23,632 bases of DNA from Kangiellaceae bacterium (GTDB taxonomy: Bacteria; Pseudomonadota; Gammaproteobacteria; Enterobacterales; Kangiellaceae): NCBI GenBank assembly GCA_030590405.1, contig JAUUYO010000010.1, forward strand, positions 1-23,632, given 5' to 3'. The notes beneath the pieces were generated by a model that did not search any database, was not told the DNA's origin, and saw only the letters and a program-made list of their open reading frames with translations. Made by a program: the position numbers and the translations under genes. How positions within the stretch are numbered: position 1 is the stretch's first letter; the number at the start of each line of letters is the position of its first letter. This document shows positions 23,600-23,632 of the stretch, piece by piece.

Positions 23600-23621
23600 C
23601 AAAAAATTGCCTTTTGGCAAA
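23600..23621 (-). terminator. Rho-independent terminator of a gene beyond the right edge
   Basis: On the minus strand TTGCC-AAAA-GGCAA is followed by TTTTTT. This is a short but canonical terminator for a minus-strand transcript entering from the right, so nadC should start from its own promoter in 23442-23600. Confidence 0.6.
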
Positions 23622-23632
23622 AAAACTTTGCG

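Overview
The window looks like a chromosomal segment of a gammaproteobacterium. The main evidence is the conserved block nadC / pilA-pilB-pilC-pilD / coaE-zapD, a complete ZapD (a gammaproteobacterial division protein), a GlyGly-CTERM secreted protein of the kind seen in Shewanella/Vibrio/Kangiella-like bacteria, and moderately AT-rich DNA. I cannot name the genus.

Layout. (1) 1-2007: a compact type II restriction-modification locus. A C5-cytosine methyltransferase on the minus strand runs off the left edge. It is divergent from a plus-strand protein that fuses an Xre-type helix-turn-helix to a PD-(D/E)xK nuclease-like domain. The 96-bp gap holds a strong methyltransferase promoter overlapped by a perfect palindrome resembling a controller-protein C-box. 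(2) 2089-7510: histidine utilisation. The order on the minus strand is hutC-hutH-hutU, with hutG divergent and a perfect HutC-type palindrome between hutC and hutG. The urocanase is the long, animal-like form. hutI and hutF are not in the window. (3) 7537-13504: an HD-GYP signalling protein, an unknown 170-residue protein, an SDR oxidoreductase, an M49-type metallopeptidase lipoprotein and a GlyGly-CTERM surface/secreted protein. (4) 13591-23441: on the minus strand nadC, a Uma2-family protein, pilA, pilB, pilC, pilD, coaE and zapD. The housekeeping block is interrupted by inserts: the Uma2 gene between nadC and pilA, a 580-bp transposon-like element between pilA and pilB, and a plus-strand Phd/VapC-type toxin-antitoxin pair between pilD and coaE. 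pilC carries a one-base frameshift.

How parts work together. The methyltransferase protects DNA that the fused controller-nuclease would cut, and the shared operator probably delays nuclease production. HutH, HutU and HutG do steps 1, 2 and 5 of histidine breakdown to glutamate and formate, under HutC repression relieved by urocanate. PilD processes the PilA prepilin, PilB powers assembly and PilC is the inner-membrane platform. pilA has its own sigma-54 promoter, long leader and terminator.

Most notable: the controller-endonuclease fusion with its operator architecture, the perfect 23-bp-IR/8-bp-TSD element, the pilC frameshift, and the inserts at the junctions of the pilus block. Nothing here is proven to be a wholly new system; the fused restriction regulator is the best candidate.
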